The notes: a model not told the origin generated them from the sequence alone. Positions 25,827-34,689 are shown, numbered from the stretch's first letter. The stretch is 64,000 bases of DNA from Streptomyces sp. DSM 15324 (GCF_001514285.1 NZ_KQ949032.1:124001-188000); one strand, 5' to 3'. Numbers and translations: made by a program.

Positions 25827-26980
25827 AGGCGTTCCACCGTCCCGTCCGCCACGGCGTACCGCGCCCCGCTCAGGACATGCGGTACGTCGTCGTCGACCGC
25901 CGCGGTCACCAGCACCTGTTCCCCCGGCGCCACCAGCTCGGCCAGCCGCTCCCGGCGGCGCGCGTCCAGCTCGGCGAAGACGTCGTCGAGCACCAGCACC
26001 GGCTCGTTGCCCTCGGCCCGCAACAGGTCGTAGGAGGCCAGCCGCAGTGCGAGCGCGTACGACCAGGACTCGCCGTGCGAGGCGTACCCCTTGGCCGGCA
26101 ACTGACCGAGCTTGAGCAGCAGTTCGTCCCGGTGCGGGCCCACGAGGGTGACGCCCCGCTCGATCTCCTGCTTGCGGGCGTCCGCGAGCGCCGCCATGAG
26201 CTGGGCGTAGAGGTCCTCGCGCGTGTGCGCCTCACCGGGCGCCGACGGCCGGTACTCCAGGGCCAGCGGACCCCCGCCGGGCGCCAGCTGCTCGTACGCC
26301 TTGTCGGCCAGCGGCTGGATCGCCGCGACCAGGTCGAGCCGCTGGGCGAGCAGTTCGGCGCCCGCGCGCGCGAGATGCTGGTCCCACACGTCGAGCGTCG
26401 ACAGGTCCGCTCCCGGGCCCGCATCCGCTCGCGCGGCCGGTGCCCCCCTGCGCGCGCCGTGCCGCCGTGCGAGCGCCGCGGACTTCAGCAGGGTGTTGCG
26501 CTGCTTGAGGACCCGCTCGTAGTCCGCGCGCACACCCGCCATCCGCGGCGACCGCGCGGTGATCAGCTCGTCCAGGAACCGCCGCCGCTCCCCGGGATCC
26601 CCCTTGACCAGCGCGAGGTCCTCGGGCGCGAACAGCACGGTCCGTACGATGCCCAGCACGTCCCGGGGCCTGACCTGCGAGGACCGGTTGATGCGGGCGC
26701 GGTTGGACCTGCCCGGGTTCAGCTCCAGCTCGACGAGCTGCTGCCGCTCGCCCTGCCGCACCTGTGCCCGGATGATCGCGCGGTCGGCGCCCATGCGGAC
26801 CAGGGGCGCGTCGGAGGCGACCCGGTGGCTGCCGAGGGTGGCGAGATAGCCGACGGCCTCGACGAGGTTGGTCTTGCCCTGGCCGTTGGGGCCGACGAAG
26901 GCGGTGACGCCCGGGTCGAGCGGGACCTCGGCCCGGGCGTAGGAGCGGAAGTCGGCCAGCGACAGATGCGTGACGTGCAT
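25823..26980 (-). CDS. recF: DNA replication and repair protein RecF
   Basis: SMC-like ATPase that loads RecA at gaps, 385 residues. Walker A is at 30-37 (GPNGQGKT). The signature and Walker B lie near the C-terminus (ESWSYALALRLASYDLL; VLVLDDVFAELD). RecF-typical residues include RRRFLDEL. The middle (about 180-200) has an Ala/Arg-rich insertion. The ATG at 26980 is 36 bases after the gnd stop. It belongs to the dnaN–gnd–recF–dciA-like series in the order seen in actinobacteria. Confidence 0.96.
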   Translation of the reverse strand: MHVTHLSLADFRSYARAEVPLDPGVTAFVGPNGQGKTNLVEAVGYLATLGSHRVASDAPLVRMGADRAIIRAQVRQGERQQLVELELNPGRSNRARINRSSQVRPRDVLGIVRTVLFAPEDLALVKGDPGERRRFLDELITARSPRMAGVRADYERVLKQRNTLLKSAALARRHGARRGAPAARADAGPGADLSTLDVWDQHLARAGAELLAQRLDLVAAIQPLADKAYEQLAPGGGPLALEYRPSAPGEAHTREDLYAQLMAALADARKQEIERGVTLVGPHRDELLLKLGQLPAKGYASHGESWSYALALRLASYDLLRAEGNEPVLVLDDVFAELDARRRERLAELVAPGEQVLVTAAVDDDVPHVLSGARYAVADGTVERL

Positions 26981-27015
26981 GGTCGTTCGCCGACCTCCCC
27001 AGGGTTCTCGGGCTG

Positions 27016-27891
27016 TTACTTCGTCTCGACCGCGTGGCCGCCGAACTGGTTTCGGAGCGCCGCGATCATCTTCATCTGCGGGGAGTCCTCCTGGCGGGAG
27101 GAGAACCGCGCGAACAGCGAGGCCGTGATCGCGGGCAGCGGCACGGCGTTGTCGATGGCGGCCTCGACGGTCCAGCGGCCCTCGCCGGAGTCCTGGGCGA
27201 AGCCCTTGAGCTTGTCGAGGTGCTCGTCCTCGTCGAGGGCGTTGACCGCGAGGTCGAGCAGCCAGGACCGGATGACGGTGCCCTCCTGCCAGGAGCGGAA
27301 GACCTCCCGCACGTCCGTGACGGAGTCGACCTTCTCCAGCAGCTCCCAGCCCTCGGCGTAGGCCTGCATCATGGCGTACTCGATGCCGTTGTGGACCATC
27401 TTGGCGAAGTGGCCGGCGCCGACCTTGCCGGCGTGCACCGAGCCGAAGTCGCCCTCGGGCTTGAGCGCGTCGAACACCGGCCGCACCTTGGCGACGTTCT
27501 CCGCGTCGCCGCCGTACATCAGCGCGTAGCCGTTCTCCAGGCCCCAGACGCCCCCGGAGACACCGCAGTCGACGAAGCCTATGCCCTTGGCGGCCAGCTC
27601 CTGCGCGTGCTTCTCGTCGTCCGTCCAGCGGGAGTTGCCGCCGTCCACGACGACGTCGCCGGGTTCCAGCAGCTCGGCCAGCTCGTCGATCGTCGACTGC
27701 GTGGCCGCGCCGGCCGGGACCATCACCCACACCACGCGCGGGCCCTTGAGCCTGCCCACGAGTTCTTCGAGGCTGTGGACGTCGGCGAGGTCCGGGTTGC
27801 GGTCGTATCCGACGACGGTGTGGCCCGCGCGGCGGATCCGCTCGCGCATGTTGCCGCCCATCTTGCCGAGGCCGACGAGACCGAGCTCCAT
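27016..27891 (-). CDS. gnd: 6-phosphogluconate dehydrogenase (decarboxylating), short NAD-type
   Basis: Oxidises 6-phosphogluconate to ribulose 5-phosphate and CO2. The 291-residue length is that of the short GndA/YqeC-type enzymes, rather than the ~470-residue classical form. It has the dinucleotide-binding LGLVGLGKMGGNM (Rossmann, no obvious NADP-specific Arg pair seen), the substrate site VVVDGGNS, VDCGVSGGVWGLENGYALM, and the catalytic GAGHFAKMVHNGIEYAMMQ. Placement between dnaN and recF is conserved in actinobacteria without a clear metabolic reason. Confidence 0.93.
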   Translation of the reverse strand: MELGLVGLGKMGGNMRERIRRAGHTVVGYDRNPDLADVHSLEELVGRLKGPRVVWVMVPAGAATQSTIDELAELLEPGDVVVDGGNSRWTDDEKHAQELAAKGIGFVDCGVSGGVWGLENGYALMYGGDAENVAKVRPVFDALKPEGDFGSVHAGKVGAGHFAKMVHNGIEYAMMQAYAEGWELLEKVDSVTDVREVFRSWQEGTVIRSWLLDLAVNALDEDEHLDKLKGFAQDSGEGRWTVEAAIDNAVPLPAITASLFARFSSRQEDSPQMKMIAALRNQFGGHAVETK

Positions 27892-28060
27892 CAGTTGTTC
27901 CTTAGGTCGCTGTGTGGCGTGTGGGGCACCTTCGTACCCATGTCCGAGCCTAGCCCCGGACGGTCACGCACACCTGTGGGCATACGCGCTCAGACGTAGC
28001 CCCACAGACGCGGGCTCACCTGCGGGTTTGCCCACAGGTCGGGAGGAGTTCTCCACGACC

Positions 28061-28069
28061 TGTGGACAA
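28061..28069 (-). promoter_or_regulatory. DnaA box (TTGTCCACA, minus strand) between gnd and dnaN
   Basis: An exact DnaA box in the 189-base dnaN–gnd intergenic region, 12 bases after the dnaN stop and about 1.3 kb left of the oriC cluster. It could be an outlying oriC box or a titration site. Confidence 0.6.
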
Positions 28070-28080
28070 CACCGGGCAGC

Positions 28081-29211
28081 TCAGCCGCTCAGCCGCACCG
28101 GCATGATCAGGTACTTGTAGGCGTCGTCGGCCTCGGCGTCCAGCGCCGGCTTGCCGCTGAGCAGCGCGGGCTTGGTGGACGTCGTGAAGGACAGCTGGGC
28201 GACGGGGGAGTCGATCGCGCTCAGGCCGTCCAGCAGGAAGGTCGGGTTGAAGGCGATCGAGATGTCGTCGCCCTCCAGCTGCGCGTCGACCCTTTCCACA
28301 GCCTGTGCGTCGTCGCTGGAGCCGGCCTCCAGGATGAGCACGCCCTGCTCGAAGCTGAGCCGCACCGGGGTGTTGCGCTCGGCGACCAGGGCCACACGCT
28401 TGACGGCCTCCACGAAGGGGGCGGTCTCGATCACGGCGACGGAGTTGAACTCGGTCGGGAACAGCGTGCGGTACTTGGGCAGGTCGCCCTCGAGGAGCCG
28501 GGTGGTCGTGCGGCGGCCCGCGCCCTCGAAGCCGATCAGTCCCTCGCCGGAGCCCGAGCCGGAGAGCGCCAGGATGACGCTGTCGCCGCTCGTGAGGGCC
28601 TTGGCGGTGTCCAGGAGCGTCTTGGCGGGCACCAGGGCGACCGCGGAGGCGTCCGGGTTCTCCGGCTTCCACAGGAACTCACGGACCGCGAAGCGGTAGC
28701 GGTCGGTGGAGGCGAGGGTGACGGTGTCGCCCTCGATCTCGATGCGCACACCGGTGAGGACGGGAAGCGTGTCGTCACGCCCGGCGGCGATGGCCACCTG
28801 GGCGGCGGCCGAGGCGAAGACCTCGCCGGGGACGGTGCCCGTCGCGTTCGGCATCTGGGGCAGCGAGGGGTACTCCTCCACAGGCAGGGTGTGGAGGGTG
28901 AACCGCGAGGAGCCGCAGACCACCGTCGCCCGTACACCGTCTGTGGAGATCTCCACCGGCCGGTTGGGGAGCGCGCGGCAGATGTCCGCGAGCAGACGGC
29001 CGGAGACGAGGACCGTGCCCTCCTCCTCGACCTCGGCCTCCACGGACACGCGTGCCGAGACCTCGTAGTCGAAGCTGGACAGGCTCAGGGCGCCGTCCTC
29101 GGCCTTCAGCAGCAGGCCCGCGAGGACGGGCGCCGGCGGGCGGGCCGGGAGACTGCGCGCCGCCCAGGCCACTGCCTCCGCGAGTACGTCGCGTTCCACC
29201 CGGATCTTCAC
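28081..29211 (-). CDS. dnaN: DNA polymerase III beta subunit (sliding clamp)
   Basis: Ring-shaped processivity clamp, 376 residues, made of three similar domains (about 1-125, 130-245, 250-376). It begins KIRVERDVLAEAVAWAARSLP and ends IMPVRLSG, the conserved C-terminal motif. I chose GTG at 29211 with an AGGAGG ribosome site; the open frame to 29331 matches no family sequence. It is transcribed away from oriC, co-oriented with the left replication fork. Confidence 0.97.
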   Translation of the reverse strand: MKIRVERDVLAEAVAWAARSLPARPPAPVLAGLLLKAEDGALSLSSFDYEVSARVSVEAEVEEEGTVLVSGRLLADICRALPNRPVEISTDGVRATVVCGSSRFTLHTLPVEEYPSLPQMPNATGTVPGEVFASAAAQVAIAAGRDDTLPVLTGVRIEIEGDTVTLASTDRYRFAVREFLWKPENPDASAVALVPAKTLLDTAKALTSGDSVILALSGSGSGEGLIGFEGAGRRTTTRLLEGDLPKYRTLFPTEFNSVAVIETAPFVEAVKRVALVAERNTPVRLSFEQGVLILEAGSSDDAQAVERVDAQLEGDDISIAFNPTFLLDGLSAIDSPVAQLSFTTSTKPALLSGKPALDAEADDAYKYLIMPVRLSG

Positions 29212-29393
29212 TCTTGCCGCCTCCTGCTGTTGCCGGCGCTTCTCGCCCTGCCTGGCTTCGTCGTCTGGTGTCGGTGTGATCGGCCCCGGCGAAGGGAAGG
29301 ACCACCCGGGGACCAGTCTGACGCACCGCACTGACAGTAGGTGCCTCTCGGGGTCAAGTCGTGACGAGGGGCAGCCGGACGCCGGAGAGCGAG

Positions 29394-29940
29394 TTGTGCA
29401 CAGGACCCACTTCGAAACGGATTCCGAGCTCTCTCTAGTCGTCAGTAGTAGTAGGGCCTGTGGATACCGTGGATAACCCTGTTTTCGCAGCTCAGAGGCG
29501 ATTTTTTATCCACTGGCCCTGTGGGCGGAGCCGGTGGATAACCAGGCCCGTCTGTGGAGAACGGAAAGTTCTGCACACTCTGTGCACAGGGAGGGCCGAG
29601 TTCTCCCCAGCACCGTCCCCAGCTTTACCCACCTTTCCCACAGGCCAACCTGGCAACTTCGTGTGACGCCTTTCACTCGCCCCGGTGAGGAGGCGCGTCA
29701 GCTTGCCGAACAGTGGACAGACATGTGGAGAAACCGCTGATCGCTGGGGACAACCGGCCGCAGCCTGTGGGTTGCCGGTGGACAACTTTGTGCACACCCT
29801 GTGGATCATTTTCTTGTCCACAGCCTGTGGATGTCCTTCGTCCACGAATCCACAACCTGTTGACCTGGCTGGATGCTCCTCCCACAGGCTCGCCTGTGGA
29901 TACAGTCTGGACAACTTCCCAGTCCCCAGGGTGTGGACGG
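29394..29940. other. oriC: Chromosomal replication origin oriC
   Basis: The ~1-kb gene-free region 29212-30220 between dnaN and dnaA holds two groups of DnaA-box-like 9-mers. Group one (about 29394-29541) includes TTGTGCACA at 29394, GTATCCACA (minus, 29459), TTATCCACG (minus, 29468), TTATCCACT at 29506 and TTATCCACC (minus, 29533). Group two (about 29777-29940) includes TTGTCCACC (minus, 29777), TTGTGCACA (29788), TGATCCACA (minus, 29800), TTGTCCACA (29814), ACATCCACA (minus, 29826), GAATCCACA (29846), GTATCCACA (minus, 29895) and TTGTCCAGA (minus, 29906). An ATTTTTTATC patch at 29501 is a rare AT-rich point. Two-group architecture is typical of Streptomyces origins. Confidence 0.95.
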
Positions 29941-30060
29941 CAAAAAGTCACCGAATCTGTGGAGAGAGGCCGTAACCCGGCCGGGAATCGAACAACGGAC
30001 GGCGGACCGCCGCGACGCAGGGACCGCCCGCAGGCCTCCCCCGGGGCTCCCCCGGACCGC

Positions 30061-30116
30061 TTCGGGGCCTTCCCCGGCCCTCTTCGGGGCCTTCCCCGGC
30101 CCTCTTCGGGCCTCCC
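30061..30116. repeat. Tandem 22-bp repeat downstream of dnaA
   Basis: Two exact 22-bp units (30061-30082 and 30083-30104), built around TTCGGGGCCTTCCCCGGCC, with a third partial copy. It lies between the oriC boxes and the dnaA terminator. Each unit contains GGGGCCTTCCCC, a short self-complementary segment. Non-coding; function unknown. Confidence 0.7.
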
Positions 30117-30171
30117 GGACCCTTCCCGCGGCCTCCCCCCGGACGCGTCACCGCACCCCGGACACGCGAAA

Positions 30172-30199
30172 GGCGCCCCGGGACGGCTCCCGGGGCGCC
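30172..30199 (-). terminator. Terminator of dnaA
   Basis: A 12-bp stem (30172-30183 with 30188-30199) and 4-base loop lie 22 bases after the dnaA stop, with TTT following in the minus direction. It would keep dnaA transcription out of oriC. Confidence 0.75.
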
Positions 30200-30220
30200 C
30201 TGCGCGGCCTCGTACGGCGG

Positions 30221-32149
30221 TCAGCCGGCCTTGATGCGGTTCGTCAGCTCGGTCACCTGGTTGTAGATGGAGCGCCGCTCGGCCATCAGATTGCGGATCT
30301 TGCGGTCGGCGTGCATGACCGTGGTGTGGTCGCGGCCGCCGAACAGCGCGCCGATCTTCGGCAGCGAGAGGTCCGTCAGCTCGCGGCACAGATACATGGC
30401 GATCTGCCGGGCCGTCACCAGCGCCCGCCCGCGCGAGGTCCCGCACAGGTCCTCGACGGTGAGCCCGAAGTAGTCCGCGGTGGCGCTCATGATGGCCGTG
30501 GAGGTGATCTCGGGCGCCGAGTCCTCGCCACCGGGGATCAGGTCCTTCAGGACGATCTCCGTCAGCCCCAGGTCCACCGGCTGCCGGTTGAGCGAGGCGA
30601 ACGCGGTCACCCGGATCAGCGCGCCCTCCAGCTCACGGATGTTGCGCGAGATCCGCGAGGCGATGAACTCCAGCACCTCCGGCGGGGCGTTGAGCTGCTC
30701 CTGCACCGCCTTCTTGCGCAGGATCGCGATCCGCGTCTCCAGCTCGGGCGGCTGCACGTCGGTGATCAGCCCCCACTCGAAACGGTTCCGCAGCCGGTCC
30801 TCCAGCGTCACCAGCTGCTTGGGCGGCCGGTCGCTGGACAGCACGATCTGCTTGTTGGCGTTGTGGAGCGTGTTGAAGGTGTGGAAGAACTCCTCCTGCG
30901 TCGACTCCTTGTCCGCGAGGAACTGGATGTCGTCGACGAGCAGGATGTCCATCTCGCGGTACCGCTTGCGGAAGCTGTCGCCCTTGCCGTCGCGGATGGA
31001 GTTGATGAACTCGTTGGTGAACTCCTCCGAGCTCACGTACCGCACGCGCGTGCCGGGATACAGGCTCCGCGCGTAGTGTCCGATCGCGTGCAGCAGGTGC
31101 GTCTTGCCGAGCCCGGACTCGCCGTAGATGAAGAGCGGGTTGTACGCCTTCGCGGGCGCCTCGGCCACGGCGACCGCGGCCGCGTGCGCGAAGCGGTTGG
31201 ACGCGCCGATGACGAACGTGTCGAAGAGGTACTTCGGGTTCAGGCGCGCGGTCGGCTCACCGGGCCCACCCCCCGACGCCGACGGCGCGGCCGGCGCCCC
31301 GGGCACCCCCGGCCGCTGCGGCGGTCCGGAACCGGCCGGCGGCTCGGGCAGCTCGCGCCGGCCCGCGTCCCGCTGGTCGTACTCGGGCCGCTTCGGCTCG
31401 TAGGGCGCGGAGTCGTACGGCGGCCGCTCCATCGACTGCGGCCGGTAGTCCTGCGACGGCTGCCCGTACGAGGCCGGGGACGGCGAGCCGTAGGGGTCCT
31501 GGGACGGCGAGGCGTAGGGGTCCCGCTCGGGGAAACCCAGCCGCTGCTGCTGCCAGCCGTAGTCGTCCTGCTGGGGCCGCGGCCAGGCGCCGGGCTCCGG
31601 ACGCTGGTACTCCGACGGATACGCGGGCCGCGCGGTCGGCAGCTGCTCGCCGCGCGGGCCCTCGCCGGAGGGACCCGGGAGCTGCTCGGCGCGGTGCCGG
31701 CCGTAGCTCCCGTCGTACGCGCTGTCGTAGGAGGGGTCGTACGTGCTGTCGTAGCGGCCCTTGGGCTCCTCGTACGGGCTGTCGTACGGGCCGGACGGGA
31801 GTTCGGGCTCCTCGTAGCGCGGCTTCGGCTGCTGCTGTACCGGGGGCGCCGGCGGGGCCGGGGACTCGCCGACGGAGTCGTCGACGGTGATCGCGATACG
31901 GATCGGGCGGCCGCACTCACGGCTCAGCGTCTCGCTGACGATCGGTGCCAGCCGGCCTTCGAGTACGCCCTTGGCGAACTCGTTCGGCACGGCGAGCAGG
32001 GCCGTGTCGGCCACCAGCGCCAACGGCTGGCAGCGCCGGATCCAGTGCTCGTCCTTCGCCTCGACACCCTGGCCGCGGCCCTCACCCCCGAGGAGCTGCT
32101 CCAGTACGCGTGGCCACACTGCGGCAAGATCGGCAGGTACGTCAGCCAC
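30221..32149 (-). CDS. dnaA: Chromosomal replication initiator protein DnaA
   Basis: AAA+ initiator that binds DnaA boxes and opens oriC, 642 residues. Domain I is at about 1-90. Domain II (about 91-300) is a very long Pro/Tyr/Asp/Glu-rich linker with recurring PYDS/TYDP/SYDS-like units, a Streptomyces feature. Domain III has Walker A GESGLGKT (343-350) and Walker B LLVDD (403-407). Domain IV carries the DNA-binding signature GRDHTTVMHADRKI. I chose GTG at 32149 (VADVPADLAAVWPRVLE), with GAGAG upstream; the frame remains open to 32242. It is transcribed toward oriC. Confidence 0.97.
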   Translation of the reverse strand: MADVPADLAAVWPRVLEQLLGGEGRGQGVEAKDEHWIRRCQPLALVADTALLAVPNEFAKGVLEGRLAPIVSETLSRECGRPIRIAITVDDSVGESPAPPAPPVQQQPKPRYEEPELPSGPYDSPYEEPKGRYDSTYDPSYDSAYDGSYGRHRAEQLPGPSGEGPRGEQLPTARPAYPSEYQRPEPGAWPRPQQDDYGWQQQRLGFPERDPYASPSQDPYGSPSPASYGQPSQDYRPQSMERPPYDSAPYEPKRPEYDQRDAGRRELPEPPAGSGPPQRPGVPGAPAAPSASGGGPGEPTARLNPKYLFDTFVIGASNRFAHAAAVAVAEAPAKAYNPLFIYGESGLGKTHLLHAIGHYARSLYPGTRVRYVSSEEFTNEFINSIRDGKGDSFRKRYREMDILLVDDIQFLADKESTQEEFFHTFNTLHNANKQIVLSSDRPPKQLVTLEDRLRNRFEWGLITDVQPPELETRIAILRKKAVQEQLNAPPEVLEFIASRISRNIRELEGALIRVTAFASLNRQPVDLGLTEIVLKDLIPGGEDSAPEITSTAIMSATADYFGLTVEDLCGTSRGRALVTARQIAMYLCRELTDLSLPKIGALFGGRDHTTVMHADRKIRNLMAERRSIYNQVTELTNRIKAG

Positions 32150-32286
32150 AGGGCACGCTCTCTCGTGGGGGGTCCCACGCACGTGTGGTTGCGGGACGGG
32201 TCGGGAACCAGGGGTCAATGGAACGAATCGGAGTCCAGCCACGGTAGTCAGGGCGGCGGCTGCGGTTCAAGTTGTTGTCCCCAGGC

Positions 32287-32295
32287 TGTGGATAG
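32287..32295 (-). promoter_or_regulatory. DnaA-box-like site in the dnaA upstream region
   Basis: CTATCCACA on the minus strand lies 138 bases upstream of dnaA, in the 363-base dnaA–rpmH divergent intergenic region. DnaA autoregulation through boxes at its promoter is known in Streptomyces; this box is a candidate. I see no certain -10/-35 for either gene in this region. Confidence 0.5.
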
Positions 32296-32512
32296 TGTCT
32301 CCCGGTGACCCCTGGTTTGACCGGATGGCGCAGCCGCGCGTACCGTAACCAGGTCGAGTTGTCGATGGCTGCTGCCGCCTGCCTCCGATGGGCACAGATC
32401 GCGTCAGGTGATCGGGAAGCGGTGCACTCGGGCGTAACGAGAGCTACTCGTGGGCGCACGGTGACAGCCAGGACGGCACCCGCCAACACCGATTGATTTC
32501 TGGAGCCCCCGA

Positions 32513-32650
32513 GTGAGCAAGCGCACCTTCCAGCCGAACAACCGTCGTCGCGCCAAGACCCACGGCTTCCGCCTGCGTATGCGCACCCGTGCCGGCCGCG
32601 CGATCCTCGCGTCCCGCCGCAGCAAGGGTCGCGCCCGTCTGTCCGCCTGA
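32513..32650 (+). CDS. rpmH: 50S ribosomal protein L34
   Basis: A 45-residue basic protein, translation starting at GTG 32513 with SKRTFQPNNRRRAKTHGF, then RMRTRAGRAILASRRSKGR. It belongs to the large ribosomal subunit. The rpmH–rnpA–yidD–yidC order beside dnaA is almost universal in bacteria. The ribosome site GGAGC lies about 8 bases upstream. Confidence 0.97.
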   Translation: MSKRTFQPNNRRRAKTHGFRLRMRTRAGRAILASRRSKGRARLSA

Positions 32651-32671
32651 TCCCGGTCAGGTCATGCCGTC

Positions 32672-33043
32672 GTGCTGCCCACCGAGAACCGGCTGAGGCG
32701 GCGCGAGGACTTCGCGACCGCGGTACGACGGGGCCGTCGGGCCGGACGCCCGACGCTCGTCGTCCACCTTCGTAGCGGTGCCACGGACCCGCACGCGCCT
32801 GGGGAGAGCGCTCCCCCGACGCGTGCGGGTTTCGTCGTGAGCAAGGCCGTGGGCGGGGCGGTCGTCCGCAACAAGGTCAAGCGCAGACTGCGTCATCTGA
32901 TGCGTGACCGAGTCGTTCTGTTGCCCCCCGGTAGCCTGGTAGTGGTACGGGCGCTGCCCGGTGCGGGTGACGCCGACCACGCACAGCTGGCCCAAGACCT
33001 TGATGCCGCCCTTCAACGGCTTTCGGGAGGGGGCGCGCGATGA
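32672..33043 (+). CDS. rnpA: Ribonuclease P protein component
   Basis: Protein subunit of RNase P, which matures tRNA 5' ends with its catalytic RNA. It has 123 residues, starting MLPTENRLRRREDFATAVRRGRR. The RNR motif RNKVKRRLR is at 66-74. An insertion of about 10 residues (TDPHAPGESAPP) lies before the core, seen in other streptomycetes. The start is GTG at 32672, 21 bases after rpmH. The stop overlaps the yidD start (ATGA). Confidence 0.95.
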   Translation: MLPTENRLRRREDFATAVRRGRRAGRPTLVVHLRSGATDPHAPGESAPPTRAGFVVSKAVGGAVVRNKVKRRLRHLMRDRVVLLPPGSLVVVRALPGAGDADHAQLAQDLDAALQRLSGGGAR

Positions 33044-33393
33044 AGTACCCGCTGCTGGCCCTGATCAAGCTCTACCAGTGGACGATCAGTCCACTGCTCG
33101 GGCCCGTGTGCAAGTACTACCCGTCGTGCTCCCACTACGGGTACACAGCGATCGACCGGCACGGCGCGATCAAGGGAACGGCACTCACCGCCTGGCGCAT
33201 CCTGCGGTGCAACCCCTGGTCGCTGGGGGGTGTGGACCATGTCCCGCCGCGGAAGCGCCCGCGGTGGCACGAAATGCTGCGGGACGCCTGGCGTGCACGC
33301 AGGGGCGGGACCTCCGCCGCCGAAACGGCCACCGGGGAGAGCGTTTCCCCGAGCCCGGCCGCAGAGACCCCGTCCCATGCCCAAGGAGCATGA
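33040..33393 (+). CDS. yidD: Membrane protein insertion efficiency factor YidD
   Basis: A 117-residue inner-face membrane-associated protein that aids YidC/Sec insertion. It has the conserved pattern LIKLYQWTISPLLG, CKYYPSCSHYGYTAI with its Cys residues, and RILRCNPWSLGGVDHVP. The C-terminal ~35 residues are a non-conserved Ala/Ser-rich tail. It overlaps rnpA by four bases and precedes yidC by three. Confidence 0.95.
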   Translation: MKYPLLALIKLYQWTISPLLGPVCKYYPSCSHYGYTAIDRHGAIKGTALTAWRILRCNPWSLGGVDHVPPRKRPRWHEMLRDAWRARRGGTSAAETATGESVSPSPAAETPSHAQGA

Positions 33394-33396
33394 TTA

Positions 33397-34674
33397 GTGG
33401 ACACGATTGCCAGCCTCTTCAGCTTCATCACGACACCCGTTTCCTGGGTCATCGTCCAGTTCCACACGGTGTACGGCAAGATCTTCGGCCCTGACACCGG
33501 ATGGGCCTGGGGCCTGTCGATCGTGTCTCTGGTGATCCTGATCCGCATCTGCCTGATCCCGCTCTTCGTGAAGCAGATCAAGGCGACCCGGGCCATGCAG
33601 ACGCTCCAGCCCGAGATGAAGAAGATCCAGGAGCGCTACAAGAACGACAAGCAGCGTCAGTCCGAAGAGATGATGAAGCTGTACAAGGAGACGGGCACCA
33701 ACCCGCTCTCCTCGTGCCTTCCCATCCTGGCGCAGTCCCCGTTCTTCTTCGCCCTCTACCACGTGCTCAACGGCATCGCCAACGGTGACACCATCGGCGT
33801 GATCAACCAGAGCCTGCTGGAGAGCGCGCAGAAGGCGCACATCTTCGGTGCCCCCCTGGCCGCGAAGTTCACGGACAGCGCCTCGGAGGCCTCGGCCCTC
33901 GGTGCCTCGCTCACGGACGTCCGGGTCGTCACCGCCATCATGATCGTCCTGATGTCGGCCTCCCAGTTCTTCACCCAGCGCCAGCTGATGACGAAGAACG
34001 TCGACACCTCGGTGAAGACGCCGTTCATGCAGCAGCAGAAGATGCTGATGTACGTCTTCCCCGTCATGTTCGCCGTCTTCGGCATCAACTTCCCCGTCGG
34101 TGTCCTCGTCTACTGGCTGACCACCAACGTGTGGACCATGGGCCAGCAGATGTACGTCATCCGCAACAACCCGACCCCGGGGTCCAAGGCCCAGGCCGCG
34201 TACCTGGATCGCCTGTACAAGCACGTGACGCACGCCGGCAAGACCCGCCGCCGCAGCGAGAAGACGATCATCAAGGCCATCGTCGCCAAGGGCCGCGACC
34301 GCAACGAGGCCGAGCGCAAGTTCATCAACGGTCTGGCCAAGGCGGGCCTCGCGGCCCAGACCGACGGCACCGTGGTGAAGAGCGACGCCCAGACCGTCGT
34401 GGAGACCGCCGAGGACGGCACCACCACGTCCGCGGCCGCCGCCAAGCGCCAGCAGCCGAAGCGCCAGTCCAAGTCCCAGCGCCAGTCCGGCGGCCCGAAG
34501 GCGGCCGGTGAGACGACCTCGCTGACCAAGTCCGACGAGCCCGAGGACGACAAGCCCTCCGGGGCCGCCCGGCCGTCCGCCTCCCAGGCCGGAACCGGGA
34601 ACGGCCGCAGCAAGGCCCAGTCCGGTCAGCGCAAGGGCGGCCCGCAGCGCCCCAAGTCCCCGTCCAAGAAGTAA
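33397..34674 (+). CDS. yidC: Membrane protein insertase YidC
   Basis: Inserts and folds membrane proteins with or without SecYEG; 425 residues. The family core is visible: WGLSIVSLVILIRICLIPLFVKQIKATRAMQ (with the groove Arg), QPEMKKIQERYKNDKQRQSEEMMKLYKETGTNPLSSC split over the cytoplasmic hairpin, LPILAQSPFFFALYHVL, and late TM segments ending near 260. The last ~150 residues are a basic Lys/Gln/Ser-rich cytoplasmic tail likely to contact ribosomes. The start is GTG at 33397. Confidence 0.96.
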   Translation: MDTIASLFSFITTPVSWVIVQFHTVYGKIFGPDTGWAWGLSIVSLVILIRICLIPLFVKQIKATRAMQTLQPEMKKIQERYKNDKQRQSEEMMKLYKETGTNPLSSCLPILAQSPFFFALYHVLNGIANGDTIGVINQSLLESAQKAHIFGAPLAAKFTDSASEASALGASLTDVRVVTAIMIVLMSASQFFTQRQLMTKNVDTSVKTPFMQQQKMLMYVFPVMFAVFGINFPVGVLVYWLTTNVWTMGQQMYVIRNNPTPGSKAQAAYLDRLYKHVTHAGKTRRRSEKTIIKAIVAKGRDRNEAERKFINGLAKAGLAAQTDGTVVKSDAQTVVETAEDGTTTSAAAAKRQQPKRQSKSQRQSGGPKAAGETTSLTKSDEPEDDKPSGAARPSASQAGTGNGRSKAQSGQRKGGPQRPKSPSKK

Positions 34675-34689
34675 GAAGGAGCCCATCCC

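Noticed and set aside
32150..32242. Longer dnaA starting at 32242
   Set aside because: The extra 31 residues are not like DnaA; known streptomycete DnaA begins ADVPADLAAVW.
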